Positions 8,133 to 15,241 are shown, counted from the first letter of the stretch. The stretch: DNA of 16,478 nucleotides from an uncultured bacterium (GCA_937873545.1 CALMWI010000051.1:1-16478); one strand, 5' to 3'. Numbers and translations: made by a program. The notes: generated by a model not told the origin, from the letters alone.

Positions 8133-8993
8133 ATGTCTGACAGGCTTATAAGAGGCATGGGTGGGAAGGAAGTAAGGTTCTTCATAGCGGACTGTACAGA
8201 ATTGGTAAAAAAAGCTGCAAAGATACACAAACTTTCGCTGGCTAACACCCAAGTTCTGGGAAAACTTCTCTGTGCGGGTATTCTGTCAGGAGCGGATCTG
8301 AAATCGGTAAAAGATGTACTTACGATCAAAATCGATGGCGACGGTCCGTCGGGCAAAGCTATTGTTACTGTCAACAGCGGATCTCAGATCAAAGGACTGA
8401 TCAGCAATCCTCAGGCTGATCCGGAAGGTTATGTCGAAGAAGTTAGATATATTGATAAGTTGATGCTTGGTAAAGCTTCGATCACTATTATAAAGGATAT
8501 GGGTCTTAAAAATCCTTACTCCGGCCAGACTGAGATGGTGTACGGGAACATCGCTCAAGACCTAACCTATTACTATGCAACTTCTGAACAAACGCCTACT
8601 TCGATCGGACTTGGTGTCCTTATATTTCCAGACGGTAAGATCAGAAAGGCCGGAGGATTTATGGTTCAGGTAATGCCTGACTGCTCTGAAAACACGATAG
8701 CTCAGATCGAAACAAATTTAAGATCATTTCCGAATCTTACCGATGTGCTCGATATGGGGTATTCACTGGAGAAAATTATAAAGGAAATGATCCTGAAGGG
8801 TCTTGATGTGGAAATCTTCAACATGCCGGATCCGGTTTACAAATGCGGATGCAGCCGATCCAAAATGAAAAATGCAATAAAATTATTGAAAGAAAAAGAA
8901 ATAAAAGAATCTTTAATAGATCCCGGTTACATAGAAGTAAACTGTCATTTCTGCAATAAATCCTACAGATTTTCAAAAGAAGATCTATCCTAA
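8133..8993 (+). CDS. hslO: Redox-regulated chaperone Hsp33
   Basis: Hsp33 is a cytoplasmic holdase switched on by oxidation and unfolding. The zinc site is intact at the C-terminus: CxC at Cys238/Cys240 (YKCGCSR) and CxxC at Cys271/Cys274 (VNCHFCNKSYRF). Under reducing conditions these four cysteines bind zinc and keep the chaperone off. The N-terminal domain carries the expected pattern, including the conserved segment around IDGDGPSGKAIV (67-78) and GYVE (99-102). The 286 residues match the usual size of about 290. The ATG lies just after AGAGGCG. It follows the YitT-like gene by 17 bp. It is followed by 200 bp without a clear gene before the next operon. Confidence 0.96.
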   Translation: MSDRLIRGMGGKEVRFFIADCTELVKKAAKIHKLSLANTQVLGKLLCAGILSGADLKSVKDVLTIKIDGDGPSGKAIVTVNSGSQIKGLISNPQADPEGYVEEVRYIDKLMLGKASITIIKDMGLKNPYSGQTEMVYGNIAQDLTYYYATSEQTPTSIGLGVLIFPDGKIRKAGGFMVQVMPDCSENTIAQIETNLRSFPNLTDVLDMGYSLEKIIKEMILKGLDVEIFNMPDPVYKCGCSRSKMKNAIKLLKEKEIKESLIDPGYIEVNCHFCNKSYRFSKEDLS

Positions 8994-9026
8994 TATCCAA
9001 TTGACATTAAATATTTTCCAAATTCA

Positions 9027-9051
9027 AAAAAGAGTAATAATTCTTCTTTTT
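9027..9051 (+). terminator. Possible weak A/T-only terminator after hslO
   Basis: AAAAAGA (9027-9033) pairs with TCTTTTT (9045-9051) around an 11-nt loop, 33 bp after the hslO stop. There is no GC in the stem core, so stability is low. The rest of 8994-9133 is very AT-rich with A-tracts at 9077, 9085, 9099, 9105 and 9115. I see no gene there; the A-tracts may act as an UP-element or bend for the promoter at 9134. Confidence 0.25.
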
Positions 9052-9133
9052 GTGATTTTACGCTTGCCGATAATTCAAAATATTAAAAAAATGAATATAA
9101 AATCAAAAAGATATAAAAAATATTAATAAATAC

Positions 9134-9162
9134 TTGACAATGGAATAAAAAATGTTTATATT
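9134..9162 (+). promoter_or_regulatory. Strong promoter of the SHOCT/DUF2089/DUF4097 operon
   Basis: TTGACA (9134-9139), exactly 17 bp, then TATATT (9157-9162). This is the best match to a sigma-70-type promoter in the window, preceded by about 60 bp of A-tracts. Transcription would begin near 9169, giving a leader of about 25 nt before the ATG at 9194. I see no operator palindrome around it. Confidence 0.75.
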
Positions 9163-9193
9163 TCTTTTGGATGATCTAAAATGGAGGTGAAAA

Positions 9194-9346
9194 ATGTTGT
9201 CCAGCCAAATATATCTGATTACCAAACTGCTTAACGAAGGAATTATAAGCGTTGACCAGGCTCGTGAGATGGCAGATGTAACAATAGAAAAAGAATTTAT
9301 AAATAAAAATGTAAAAGAGATTCCTCAGAGGATTTTCGCTTATTAA
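9194..9346 (+). CDS. Small SHOCT-like protein, 50 residues
   Basis: An ORF of 50 codons with one of the best Shine-Dalgarno sites in the window: GGAGGTG at 9183-9189, four bases before the ATG. The protein starts MLSSQIYLITKLL and ends PQRIFAY. Residues 9-30 (…LLNEGIISVDQAREMAD…) match the hairpin motif that recurs in three other products of this operon, with Gly16, Ile18, Ser19, Asp21, Gln22 and Ala23 at the shared positions. The C-terminal 20 residues are basic and charged with no recognisable domain. There is no signal peptide or membrane segment, so it should be cytosolic. It is the first gene of the operon, directly after the promoter at 9134, and 14 bp before the DUF2089 gene. I infer a regulatory or adaptor protein that binds through the shared hairpin. 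A leader peptide is the alternative, but the strong RBS and the motif argue for a real product. Confidence 0.75.
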   Translation: MLSSQIYLITKLLNEGIISVDQAREMADVTIEKEFINKNVKEIPQRIFAY

Positions 9347-9360
9347 AAAAGGAGGCGGCA

Positions 9361-9723
9361 ATGAAAACGAAATTAATGGAATGTCCTGTTTGCAGTTCGC
9401 AACTTAAGGTTTCTGAATATTCATGCGATTCCTGCAAGACCAGGATAAAAGGCAGTTTTGAATGTAACGGAGAGTTTTCGGGTTTTGAAAAAGAGATACT
9501 GGATTTCATCAAAGTATTTATTTATGCAGAAGGGAGCATAAAGCAGGTTGAGAAACTGATGAACTGTTCTTATCCGAAGGTAAAGAACCTTCTAAAAAAG
9601 GCTAAAGCAGCTTTGGATATAGAAGACGAGGAAAATGATATTTCATCGGAAGTGATCGAAAAATTATCTAAGGGTGAAATATCAACGGAAGAAGCTATAA
9701 ATAAACTTTCAAAAGGGAGGTAA
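9361..9723 (+). CDS. DUF2089 family protein: zinc ribbon, HTH-like region and SHOCT-like tail
   Basis: A probable small DNA-binding regulator. Residues 8-25 hold a zinc ribbon with CxxC at Cys8/Cys11 (CPVC) and Cys22/Cys25 (CDSC). Residues about 43-85 resemble the sigma-like helix-turn-helix of DUF2089: FEKEILDFIKVFIYAEGSIKQ, then LMNCSYPKVKNLLKKAKAAL. The middle GS-K-VE…SYP-V-N-L pattern is the family hallmark. Residues 98-119 (VIEKLSKGEISTEEAINKLSKG) are the recurring hairpin motif. The 120-residue length fits DUF2089. GGAGG (9351-9355) lies five bases before ATG. The last codons (AAA GGG AGG) also form the Shine-Dalgarno site of the next gene, 3 bp away, so the two are tightly coupled. Its target is unknown; regulating its own operon is a reasonable guess. 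Confidence 0.88.
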   Translation: MKTKLMECPVCSSQLKVSEYSCDSCKTRIKGSFECNGEFSGFEKEILDFIKVFIYAEGSIKQVEKLMNCSYPKVKNLLKKAKAALDIEDEENDISSEVIEKLSKGEISTEEAINKLSKGR

Positions 9724-9726
9724 AAA

Positions 9727-10647
9727 ATGAAGTACGATCTGAATTCAAATCAAATATCTCTGCAGATCACTTTACTGAACAGCGATCTGGAGATTTCAGG
9801 AAGCGAAAGGAATGACCTTGAAATCGATTTTTCTGATCTGAGAAAAAATGCGGCGGATGAGATATTCGATATTTCTTTTGAGGATAGTATCCTTAAGCTG
9901 TCTCAGAAGAGCAAAAAACTTTCACAGTTCATAAACGGGGAAGATTATCCGGTACGAGTCTTATTGCCTAAAACCATAGTTGCAGATGTTAAATTAAACG
10001 AAATAAGCGGTGATGTAAAAATTTCGGGCATCGAAGCTTTAAAGGGTGAAGTTAATACAAAAAGCGGTGACATAAGTATTAATGAGATCGCAGATTCTGA
10101 AGCAAACATTTCAAGCATAAGCGGTGACATTTACATAAGCGCTAAAAAGGGATCGCTGATATGCTCGTCAGTTTCAGGTGATATTAAAGCCGATGAAATA
10201 GAATGTTCAAAAGTAAAAATAAAAAGCGTATCAGGAGATATAAACCTTGATTGCAGTTTCAGTCTGATTGATGATGCTGTTTTAGGAACGGTTTCAGGGG
10301 ATATCGCAGTGAACTTTAAAAAATATTCAGGTGATAACAGCATTACTTTCAAGAGCATTTCCGGCAATATCGAATTAACCGGAAGCAAGCCTGCCGAAGA
10401 AAAGATCTACATATCGAATGTAAAAGGCGATTTTTCGAATTTCAACCAATTCGATAAAATATTCAAAGGATCGTTCGGATCGGTATTCAAAAATCTCAAA
10501 GACCACATTAAAAATGTTTCCGATGAGAGCAGTACGTCTGAAATTAGAGAAACAAAGGATAATAACATTCAATCGATTTTAGAAATGGTCGCCCATGATA
10601 AAATTACAGTAGAAGAAGCAGAAAAACTTATAAAAGCAATAAAATAA
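9727..10647 (+). CDS. DUF4097 beta-helix protein with C-terminal SHOCT-like hairpin
   Basis: A 306-residue protein without a signal peptide or membrane segment. Residues about 75-235 are a repeated beta structure marked by SGD or close variants at 94, 113, 132, 150, 169, 190, 212 (SGN) and 233 (KGD). The spacing is 18-22 residues, one turn of a right-handed beta-helix each. This is the DUF4097/DUF4098 fold found in YvlB and in LiaX of Gram-positive envelope-stress systems. Residues 236-280 form a Phe/Lys/Ser-rich linker. Residues 281-306 (IQSILEMVAHDKITVEEAEK…) are the hairpin motif shared with the neighbours. In YvlB/LiaX, as I recall, this kind of hairpin is at the N-terminus, so the order appears reversed here. 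The RBS GGGAGG lies inside the end of the preceding gene. It is probably cytosolic or associated with the inner membrane; no enzyme motif is visible. Confidence 0.85.
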   Translation: MKYDLNSNQISLQITLLNSDLEISGSERNDLEIDFSDLRKNAADEIFDISFEDSILKLSQKSKKLSQFINGEDYPVRVLLPKTIVADVKLNEISGDVKISGIEALKGEVNTKSGDISINEIADSEANISSISGDIYISAKKGSLICSSVSGDIKADEIECSKVKIKSVSGDINLDCSFSLIDDAVLGTVSGDIAVNFKKYSGDNSITFKSISGNIELTGSKPAEEKIYISNVKGDFSNFNQFDKIFKGSFGSVFKNLKDHIKNVSDESSTSEIRETKDNNIQSILEMVAHDKITVEEAEKLIKAIK

Positions 10648-10658
10648 GGATCGATGCC

Positions 10659-11081
10659 ATGATAGCTTTACTGCTTATATTAACAATTCCTCTTTATTAT
10701 GTTTTCAAAGGGATTATCGTAAAAGAAACAAAAGCTCTTACGATCGTAACATTAATAATATTTGCATTGAACATTTTGATAGTATTTTACATGAATTTCA
10801 GCTGGTTCAAAATAGCCGTTATAGCTTATCTGGTATATACATTTGCTGATTATTTATGCTTGATTTTCTTTAAAAGAGTAATTCTTGAAGTTCCTTTTAT
10901 GAGCAGGATAAGTATAATAAGCGAAGAGGCGATAATAAACTACTCTTTATTCAGACCCGCAATACTAATACCTGTAAATGTATTTCTATTTTTTAAGAAA
11001 TACCCTAGGATCGGATTAAATGATCAGATAGGAGTGAGCGTCAAATCAAAAGACGGTACAAAGATAAATATAAAACTGTAA
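10659..11081 (+). CDS. Small membrane protein of unknown function
   Basis: I do not recognise the family. The 140 residues hold about four hydrophobic segments: 2-20, 25-45, 50-71 and 98-112. A polar stretch with MSRISIISEE lies between the last two. The C-terminal tail (113-140) is basic and ends IGVSVKSKDGTKINIKL. That tail resembles, by eye, two segments of the next protein (VEVESADGD and VNVESANGD, each followed by a V-x-I strand). AAGGA lies eight bases before the ATG at 10659; an ATG at 10654 is out of frame. It follows the DUF4097 gene by 11 bp and precedes the SHOCT-like gene by 16 bp, so it is inside the operon. It is not PspC or a YvlD-type protein as far as I can see. It may anchor the soluble products of this operon to the membrane (inference). 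Confidence 0.8.
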   Translation: MIALLLILTIPLYYVFKGIIVKETKALTIVTLIIFALNILIVFYMNFSWFKIAVIAYLVYTFADYLCLIFFKRVILEVPFMSRISIISEEAIINYSLFRPAILIPVNVFLFFKKYPRIGLNDQIGVSVKSKDGTKINIKL

Positions 11082-11097
11082 AAAAAAGGAGAGAAAA

Positions 11098-11523
11098 ATG
11101 ACTAACGAAAAAGAAAAAAAACAAATACTTGTTATGCTTGAACAGGGAAAGATCACTGCAGAGCAGGCTGAAAAACTTCTTAGAGCAGTTGATGTTCCCG
11201 AAAGCGAAAGTGAACCAAAGAGATCTGAACCGGCAAAAAGCGTTGAGAAAATCAATATGGGAGGGATAAAGATCAAGGGTAAATTCAAAGTGGAAGTCGA
11301 AAGCGCTGACGGGGATAATGTTATGATAACATTGCCTCTGATGCTCGCTAAGCTTGCTTTTAATATGATGCCTGCTCAAAAGCTTAATGAGATCAAGTCC
11401 AACGGAATCGATATTGAACAGATCGTCAACAACATCGAAGAATTCATCGATATGGTCGATGAGGATATCGTAAATGTTGAAAGCGCGAACGGAGACAAAG
11501 TCAGGATATACATCGAGAAGTAG
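11098..11523 (+). CDS. SHOCT-like domain protein (YvlB N-terminal-like hairpin plus duplicated beta motif)
   Basis: A 141-residue cytosolic protein and the last gene of the operon. Residues 10-31 (ILVMLEQGKITAEQAEKLLRAV) are a textbook SHOCT-like hairpin as in YvlB/LiaX-type proteins. Residues 34-50 are a polar Pro/Glu/Ser linker. Residues 62-80 (VEVESADGDNVMITLP) and 124-140 (VNVESANGDKVRIYIE) form an internal repeat. It brackets a helical core, 81-120, with LAKLAFNMMP and NGIDIEQIVNNIEEF. This layout is known from conserved proteins annotated only as SHOCT-like. GGAGAG precedes the ATG by four bases. A strong terminator follows 15 bp after the stop. No catalytic residues are visible. A structural or regulatory partner of the other operon products is the likeliest role. 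Confidence 0.82.
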   Translation: MTNEKEKKQILVMLEQGKITAEQAEKLLRAVDVPESESEPKRSEPAKSVEKINMGGIKIKGKFKVEVESADGDNVMITLPLMLAKLAFNMMPAQKLNEIKSNGIDIEQIVNNIEEFIDMVDEDIVNVESANGDKVRIYIEK

Positions 11524-11538
11524 GTACGTATTTTATAT

Positions 11539-11578
11539 ATAGAACAGCCGCATTATTGCGGCTGTTCTATTTTATTTG
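11539..11578 (+). terminator. Rho-independent terminator, end of the SHOCT operon
   Basis: A perfect 14-bp stem (11539-11552 with 11557-11570; GC-rich core AGCCGCA/TGCGGCT) closes a TTAT loop and is followed by TTTTATTTG. It sits between convergent genes, 12 bp from the minus-strand lipoprotein stop. On the minus strand the tract after the stem is TATAAAATAC, with few T, so termination is mainly for the plus strand and may be partly bidirectional. Confidence 0.93.
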
Positions 11579-11581
11579 TCT

Positions 11582-12190
11582 TTAATTTGTAAGTTTTTCA
11601 AGTATGTTTTCATTTACTATCTGTCTGGCGTCTCTTGAATCAACAGAAGAAATTAATTCTTTATCAAGAAAATCTCCAAGAATGTCTTCTATGAGATCAA
11701 CTTTTGCGTTTATCAGATCTCTGAATACCTTTTGGTGTATTTTAAAAATTTTTTCGTGGTCAAGTAGGATTTCCTCAGAAAGTCTTTTATCGCCCGAAAG
11801 GTAATCTAATATGGTTTTATTGTGATCCGTAAATTTACTGAAATAATCCAATCTTTGTTTATCCAGCTTTTTCAGTTCCGACAGGTCTTCTGAATATTTT
11901 ATCTTAAGAAGCAGTTCAGTTTCTTTATCAAAGATTTTTTTTGTTTCTTCATAAAGGTATTCCGCTACTTCAGTCTGATTATTCAGACGGGCTACTTCAA
12001 GAGCGGTTAGACCTCTGCTGTTGGTTGACAGCACGGAGATCCCACCCTCGATAAGCGATTTAACCTCTTCAACATCTCCATTCTTTATCGCATCAAACAG
12101 CTTTTCGTCATCTGAAGAGCACGAATTGAACGAAATCAGTGCTGCACCGGCGAAAAGAAAAAAAATTAATCTTCTAATTATAGTTTTCAA
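11582..12190 (-). CDS. Putative lipoprotein with ankyrin-type repeats
   Basis: A 202-residue predicted lipoprotein. The N-terminus (MKTIIRRLIFFLFAGAALISFNSC) has basic residues, a hydrophobic core and Cys24. The residues before it (Phe-Asn-Ser) make a weaker lipobox than usual. Residues 29-82 match one to two ankyrin repeats: LFDAIKNGDVEEVKSLIEGG, then GLTALEVARLNNQTEVAEYL. The remaining 120 residues are charged and helical with no family I know. The start is TTG at 12190-12188, which overlaps the tyrS stop (TTGA); no ATG is near, and AAGG lies about eight bases upstream within tyrS. Translation is probably coupled to tyrS. It likely acts as a protein-binding scaffold in the periplasm or on the outer membrane; the partner is unknown. 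Confidence 0.78.
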   Translation of the reverse strand: MKTIIRRLIFFLFAGAALISFNSCSSDDEKLFDAIKNGDVEEVKSLIEGGISVLSTNSRGLTALEVARLNNQTEVAEYLYEETKKIFDKETELLLKIKYSEDLSELKKLDKQRLDYFSKFTDHNKTILDYLSGDKRLSEEILLDHEKIFKIHQKVFRDLINAKVDLIEDILGDFLDKELISSVDSRDARQIVNENILEKLTN

Positions 12191-13413
12191 CGAACGACCT
12201 TAATGTTCAGATAAGTTTTCTTTCCCTTTTTAAGCTCAATTATATCTTTGCTGAAATCTGAAGCTGAAACAGTTTTCGCGACATCTTCAATTTTTACCCC
12301 ATTCATAGTCAAACCACCCTGAAGGATCATCCTTTTAGCCTCGCTTTTTGAGTCGAACAATCCTGCATTTACACAGATATCCGCAAGTAATTTTCCGTTC
12401 AGCAGATTTATATTCATAGTTATTTCCGGAGCTCCGTCAGCGGAGCCTTTTCTGAAAAGATTCAAAGCCGCTTCTTTTGCTTTTAATGCCTCTGTTTCTC
12501 CGTGGAGTATTTTTGTGGCCTCATAAGCAAGAATTTCTTTTGCTTCATTCAGCTCTTCGCCCTTCATAGATGAGTATCTTTCAATTTCCGAGATAGGAAG
12601 GAAAGTATAAATCTTCATAAACCTGACCACATCATCGTCTGTAGTATTTCTCCAATATTGAAAATATTCAAAGGGACTTGTCATCTCGGCATCAAGCCAA
12701 ATTGCTCCTCCTTCGGACTTACCCATTTTTTTTCCGTCTGACCTGGTAAGCAAAGGATTGGTCATGCCGAAAACTTCCCTTCCTTCGATCCTGCGCACAA
12801 GCTCAACCCCTGCTATTATGTTCGACCATTGGTCATCTCCGCCTATCTCAAGAGTACACTCGTATTTTTTATATAGAGTGAAATAATCGTATGCCTGAAG
12901 TATCATATAGTTGAATTCGAGAAAGGACAGTCCTTTTTCCATTCTGATTTTAAAACAATCGGCATTAAGCATTCTGTTCACCGTGAAATGCGGACCTATC
13001 TTCCGTATGAAATCAATATAGTTTTCAAAGCCCAGCCAGTCATAATTATTAACTAGAAGTGCTTTTTCTTCTGAAAAATCAATAAATCTGGAAAGTTGAG
13101 CCTGAATTCCGCGCATGTTTTCCTGAATTTTTTCCTCAGTGAGCATTTCACGCATACTGTCCCTTCCGCTCGGGTCTCCGATCAAAGCTGTTCCTCCGCC
13201 GACTACACAGATAGGTCTGTGTCCGGCTGTCTGCATACGAGCCAGGATCATGATAGGTATAAGGTGTCCGACATGAAGTGATGATTTTGTGGGATCAAAA
13301 CCGGCGTAAACACTTAAAGAAGGACCGTTAAGGATCGATTTCAATCTTTCGAGTTCGATCGTTGACTGTTTTACAAGGCCTCTTGAATCAAGTTCTTCAA
13401 ACAGTTGTGTCAT
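12187..13413 (-). CDS. tyrS: Tyrosyl-tRNA synthetase
   Basis: A class I aminoacyl-tRNA synthetase charging tRNA-Tyr. In 408 residues: the HIGH box HVGH (47-50) after YAGFDPTKSSLH, the TyrRS motif GDPSGR (79-84), and the tyrosine/tRNA site segment QAYDYF (173-178) with GGDDQW (191-196). The KMSKS loop is KMGKS (229-233), a normal variant in this enzyme. The C-terminal S4 RNA-binding domain covers about 345-406 (ADICVNAGLFDSKSEAKRMILQ…). Length is typical. GGAGAT lies five bases before ATG at 13413. The leader is only about 30 nt, so there is no room for a T-box. The gene is transcribed away from glnS and overlaps the ankyrin lipoprotein start at its 3' end. Confidence 0.97.
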   Translation of the reverse strand: MTQLFEELDSRGLVKQSTIELERLKSILNGPSLSVYAGFDPTKSSLHVGHLIPIMILARMQTAGHRPICVVGGGTALIGDPSGRDSMREMLTEEKIQENMRGIQAQLSRFIDFSEEKALLVNNYDWLGFENYIDFIRKIGPHFTVNRMLNADCFKIRMEKGLSFLEFNYMILQAYDYFTLYKKYECTLEIGGDDQWSNIIAGVELVRRIEGREVFGMTNPLLTRSDGKKMGKSEGGAIWLDAEMTSPFEYFQYWRNTTDDDVVRFMKIYTFLPISEIERYSSMKGEELNEAKEILAYEATKILHGETEALKAKEAALNLFRKGSADGAPEITMNINLLNGKLLADICVNAGLFDSKSEAKRMILQGGLTMNGVKIEDVAKTVSASDFSKDIIELKKGKKTYLNIKVVR

Positions 13414-13452
13414 GGGATCTCCGTAATTAGATTACTTTTATTTTCCGCGATA

Positions 13453-13481
13453 AATATAATGCTGCGGTTTAATTTTTACAA
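13453..13481 (-). promoter_or_regulatory. Promoter of tyrS
   Basis: Read on the minus strand, TTGTAA (13481-13476), 17 bp, then TATATT (13458-13453). The start would be near 13446, 33 nt before the tyrS ATG. Its -35 lies 35 bp from that of the opposing glnS promoter, with the two promoters back to back. Confidence 0.6.
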
Positions 13482-13516
13482 GAACTAAAATTTCTCGGAA
13501 CAGAAGAAGTTTTAAA

Positions 13517-13545
13517 TTGCCTAAAATACATGTTTTACATATATT
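13517..13545 (+). promoter_or_regulatory. Promoter of glnS
   Basis: TTGCCT (13517-13522), 17 bp, then TATATT (13540-13545). It gives a leader of about 30 nt before ATG at 13583, with AAGGTG as Shine-Dalgarno. Same -10 and spacing as the promoters at 9134, 15276 and the tyrS one. Confidence 0.6.
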
Positions 13546-13582
13546 TACGCGGGTTTAATAAAATCAGGTAAGGTGTGACGAA

Positions 13583-15241
13583 ATGGAAAAAGCGGAAAGA
13601 AAAGATGGAATGGGTTCGAATTTTATTAAAACATTTATTGAAGAGGACCTGAAAAACAAAAGATTCGATCGCGTTCACACTAGGTTTCCTCCTGAACCGA
13701 ACGGTTACCTACACATCGGGCATGCTAAAGCAATAACGATCAGTTATGAAACAGCCAAAGAGTTCGGCGGCCTGTATAATTTAAGATTCGACGATACAAA
13801 TCCTGTTAAGGAGGATACAGAGTACGAGGAAGCTATAAAAAGAGATATTAAATGGCTGGGATATGATTGGGAAGACAGGCTGTATTATGCTTCGGATTAT
13901 TTTGACCTGCTGTTTGAATATGCATTGAAACTTATAAATAAAGGGCTTGCCTATGTGTGTGACCTGTCACAGGACGAGATTAGAGAATATAGAGGATCTC
14001 TGACCGAGCCGGGCAAAGAAAGTCCCTACAGAAACAGATCTATCGAAGAAAATTTGGATTTATTCATCAGAATGAAGAACGGCGAGTATGAAGAAGGTTC
14101 TAAAGTCTTAAGAGCTAAAATAGATATGTCAAGCCCGAATATAAATTTGAGAGATCCTGTGATGTACCGTATTCTAAAGAAAAGCCACCACAGATCGGGA
14201 GACAAATGGGTAATATATCCATCTTATGATTTTACGCACGGCCAATCGGATTCGCTAGAAAGAATAACTCATTCTTTATGCGATATTTCATTTGAAAACC
14301 ACAGGCCTTTGTATGAATGGTTCATGGAAAAACTTGATATTTTCAGATCAAGGCAAATCGAGTTTGCAAGGTTGAATCTGACTTACACTATTACGAGTAA
14401 AAGATTCCTGAAACAGCTTGTTGATCAGAAAATAGTAGAAGGATGGGACGACCCGAGAATGCCTACTCTGATCGGGCTCAGAAGAAGGGGCGTACCTCCG
14501 GAAGCGATAATTGAATTCATGAAGAGTGTCGGGGTCAGCAAAAAAGAAAATGTGATAGATATTGCGAATTTTGAATACTGCATCAGGGAAAATCTTAAAA
14601 GGACCAGTCCGCATGTTATGGCCGTTCTTGACCCTGTAAAATTGACGTTAATTAATTACCCTGAAAACGGGTCTGAGTATATGGAAATGGACTCCTTACC
14701 AAATTTACCGGATGAAAATAAAAGGAACATAGCTTTCAGCAAAAATCTTTTCGTTGAAAGGAACGATTATTCAGATACTGACGATCCCTCATTCTACAGG
14801 CTGTCTCCGGGAAAATATGTAAAACTGAGAAAAGCATATATAATCAAGTGCTTATCCGCAATAAAAGATCTGAACGGAAATGTAAATGAGATCTTGTGCG
14901 AGTACATTCCCGATACTAAAACCGGAACTGAATGCAACGGGAAGAAAATTAAAGGAATAATTCACTGGGTTTCTCAATCGGATTCAGCTGAATGCACCGT
15001 AAGATTATATGACAGACTGTTTACCGTCGAAAATCCGCTCGACGCAAAAGACAAGGACTTTACGGAACTTATCAACTATGATTCCATGAAAATCCTTACT
15101 AATTGCAGGATCGAGAAATATGCTCTCGGCGCGAACAGCGAAGACAGATTTCAGTTTGAAAGAAACGGTTATTTTTGCGTTGATATGAAAGACTCTAACG
15201 AAAAAGAACTTGTTTTCAATAGAACTTTGGCTCTCAGGTAG
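13583..15241 (+). CDS. glnS: Glutaminyl-tRNA synthetase
   Basis: A class I synthetase that attaches glutamine directly to tRNA-Gln. In 552 residues: RFPPEPNGYLHIGHAKA with HIGH at 44-47, the Gln/AMP pocket segment LRFDDTNP (67-74), and a KMSKS-equivalent loop ITSKR (270-274), where GlnRS usually has MSKR. HGQSDSLERITHSLC (219-233) marks GlnRS rather than bacterial GluRS, and the C-terminal anticodon-binding beta-barrels occupy about 340-552. Length matches E. coli GlnRS (554). AAGGTG is seven bases before the ATG. It is monocistronic by appearance: its own promoter at 13517, and a separate promoter for the next gene. Direct glutaminylation is patchily distributed in bacteria, so its presence narrows the possible lineages, although it is also spread by transfer. 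Confidence 0.96.
   Translation: MEKAERKDGMGSNFIKTFIEEDLKNKRFDRVHTRFPPEPNGYLHIGHAKAITISYETAKEFGGLYNLRFDDTNPVKEDTEYEEAIKRDIKWLGYDWEDRLYYASDYFDLLFEYALKLINKGLAYVCDLSQDEIREYRGSLTEPGKESPYRNRSIEENLDLFIRMKNGEYEEGSKVLRAKIDMSSPNINLRDPVMYRILKKSHHRSGDKWVIYPSYDFTHGQSDSLERITHSLCDISFENHRPLYEWFMEKLDIFRSRQIEFARLNLTYTITSKRFLKQLVDQKIVEGWDDPRMPTLIGLRRRGVPPEAIIEFMKSVGVSKKENVIDIANFEYCIRENLKRTSPHVMAVLDPVKLTLINYPENGSEYMEMDSLPNLPDENKRNIAFSKNLFVERNDYSDTDDPSFYRLSPGKYVKLRKAYIIKCLSAIKDLNGNVNEILCEYIPDTKTGTECNGKKIKGIIHWVSQSDSAECTVRLYDRLFTVENPLDAKDKDFTELINYDSMKILTNCRIEKYALGANSEDRFQFERNGYFCVDMKDSNEKELVFNRTLALR

Noticed and set aside
9001..9029. TTGACA at 9001 as a promoter
   Set aside because: The position 17 bp downstream is TCAAAA, with no acceptable -10 box at 16-18 bp.
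9181..9234. Alternative ORF starting at the ATG at 9181 (17 codons)
   Set aside because: It has no Shine-Dalgarno of its own, whereas the sequence after it (GGAGGTG) is perfectly placed for the ATG at 9194 in another frame.
13414..13452. T-box or other riboswitch before tyrS
   Set aside because: The leader from the predicted start is only about 33 nt, too short for a T-box; no such structure is visible.
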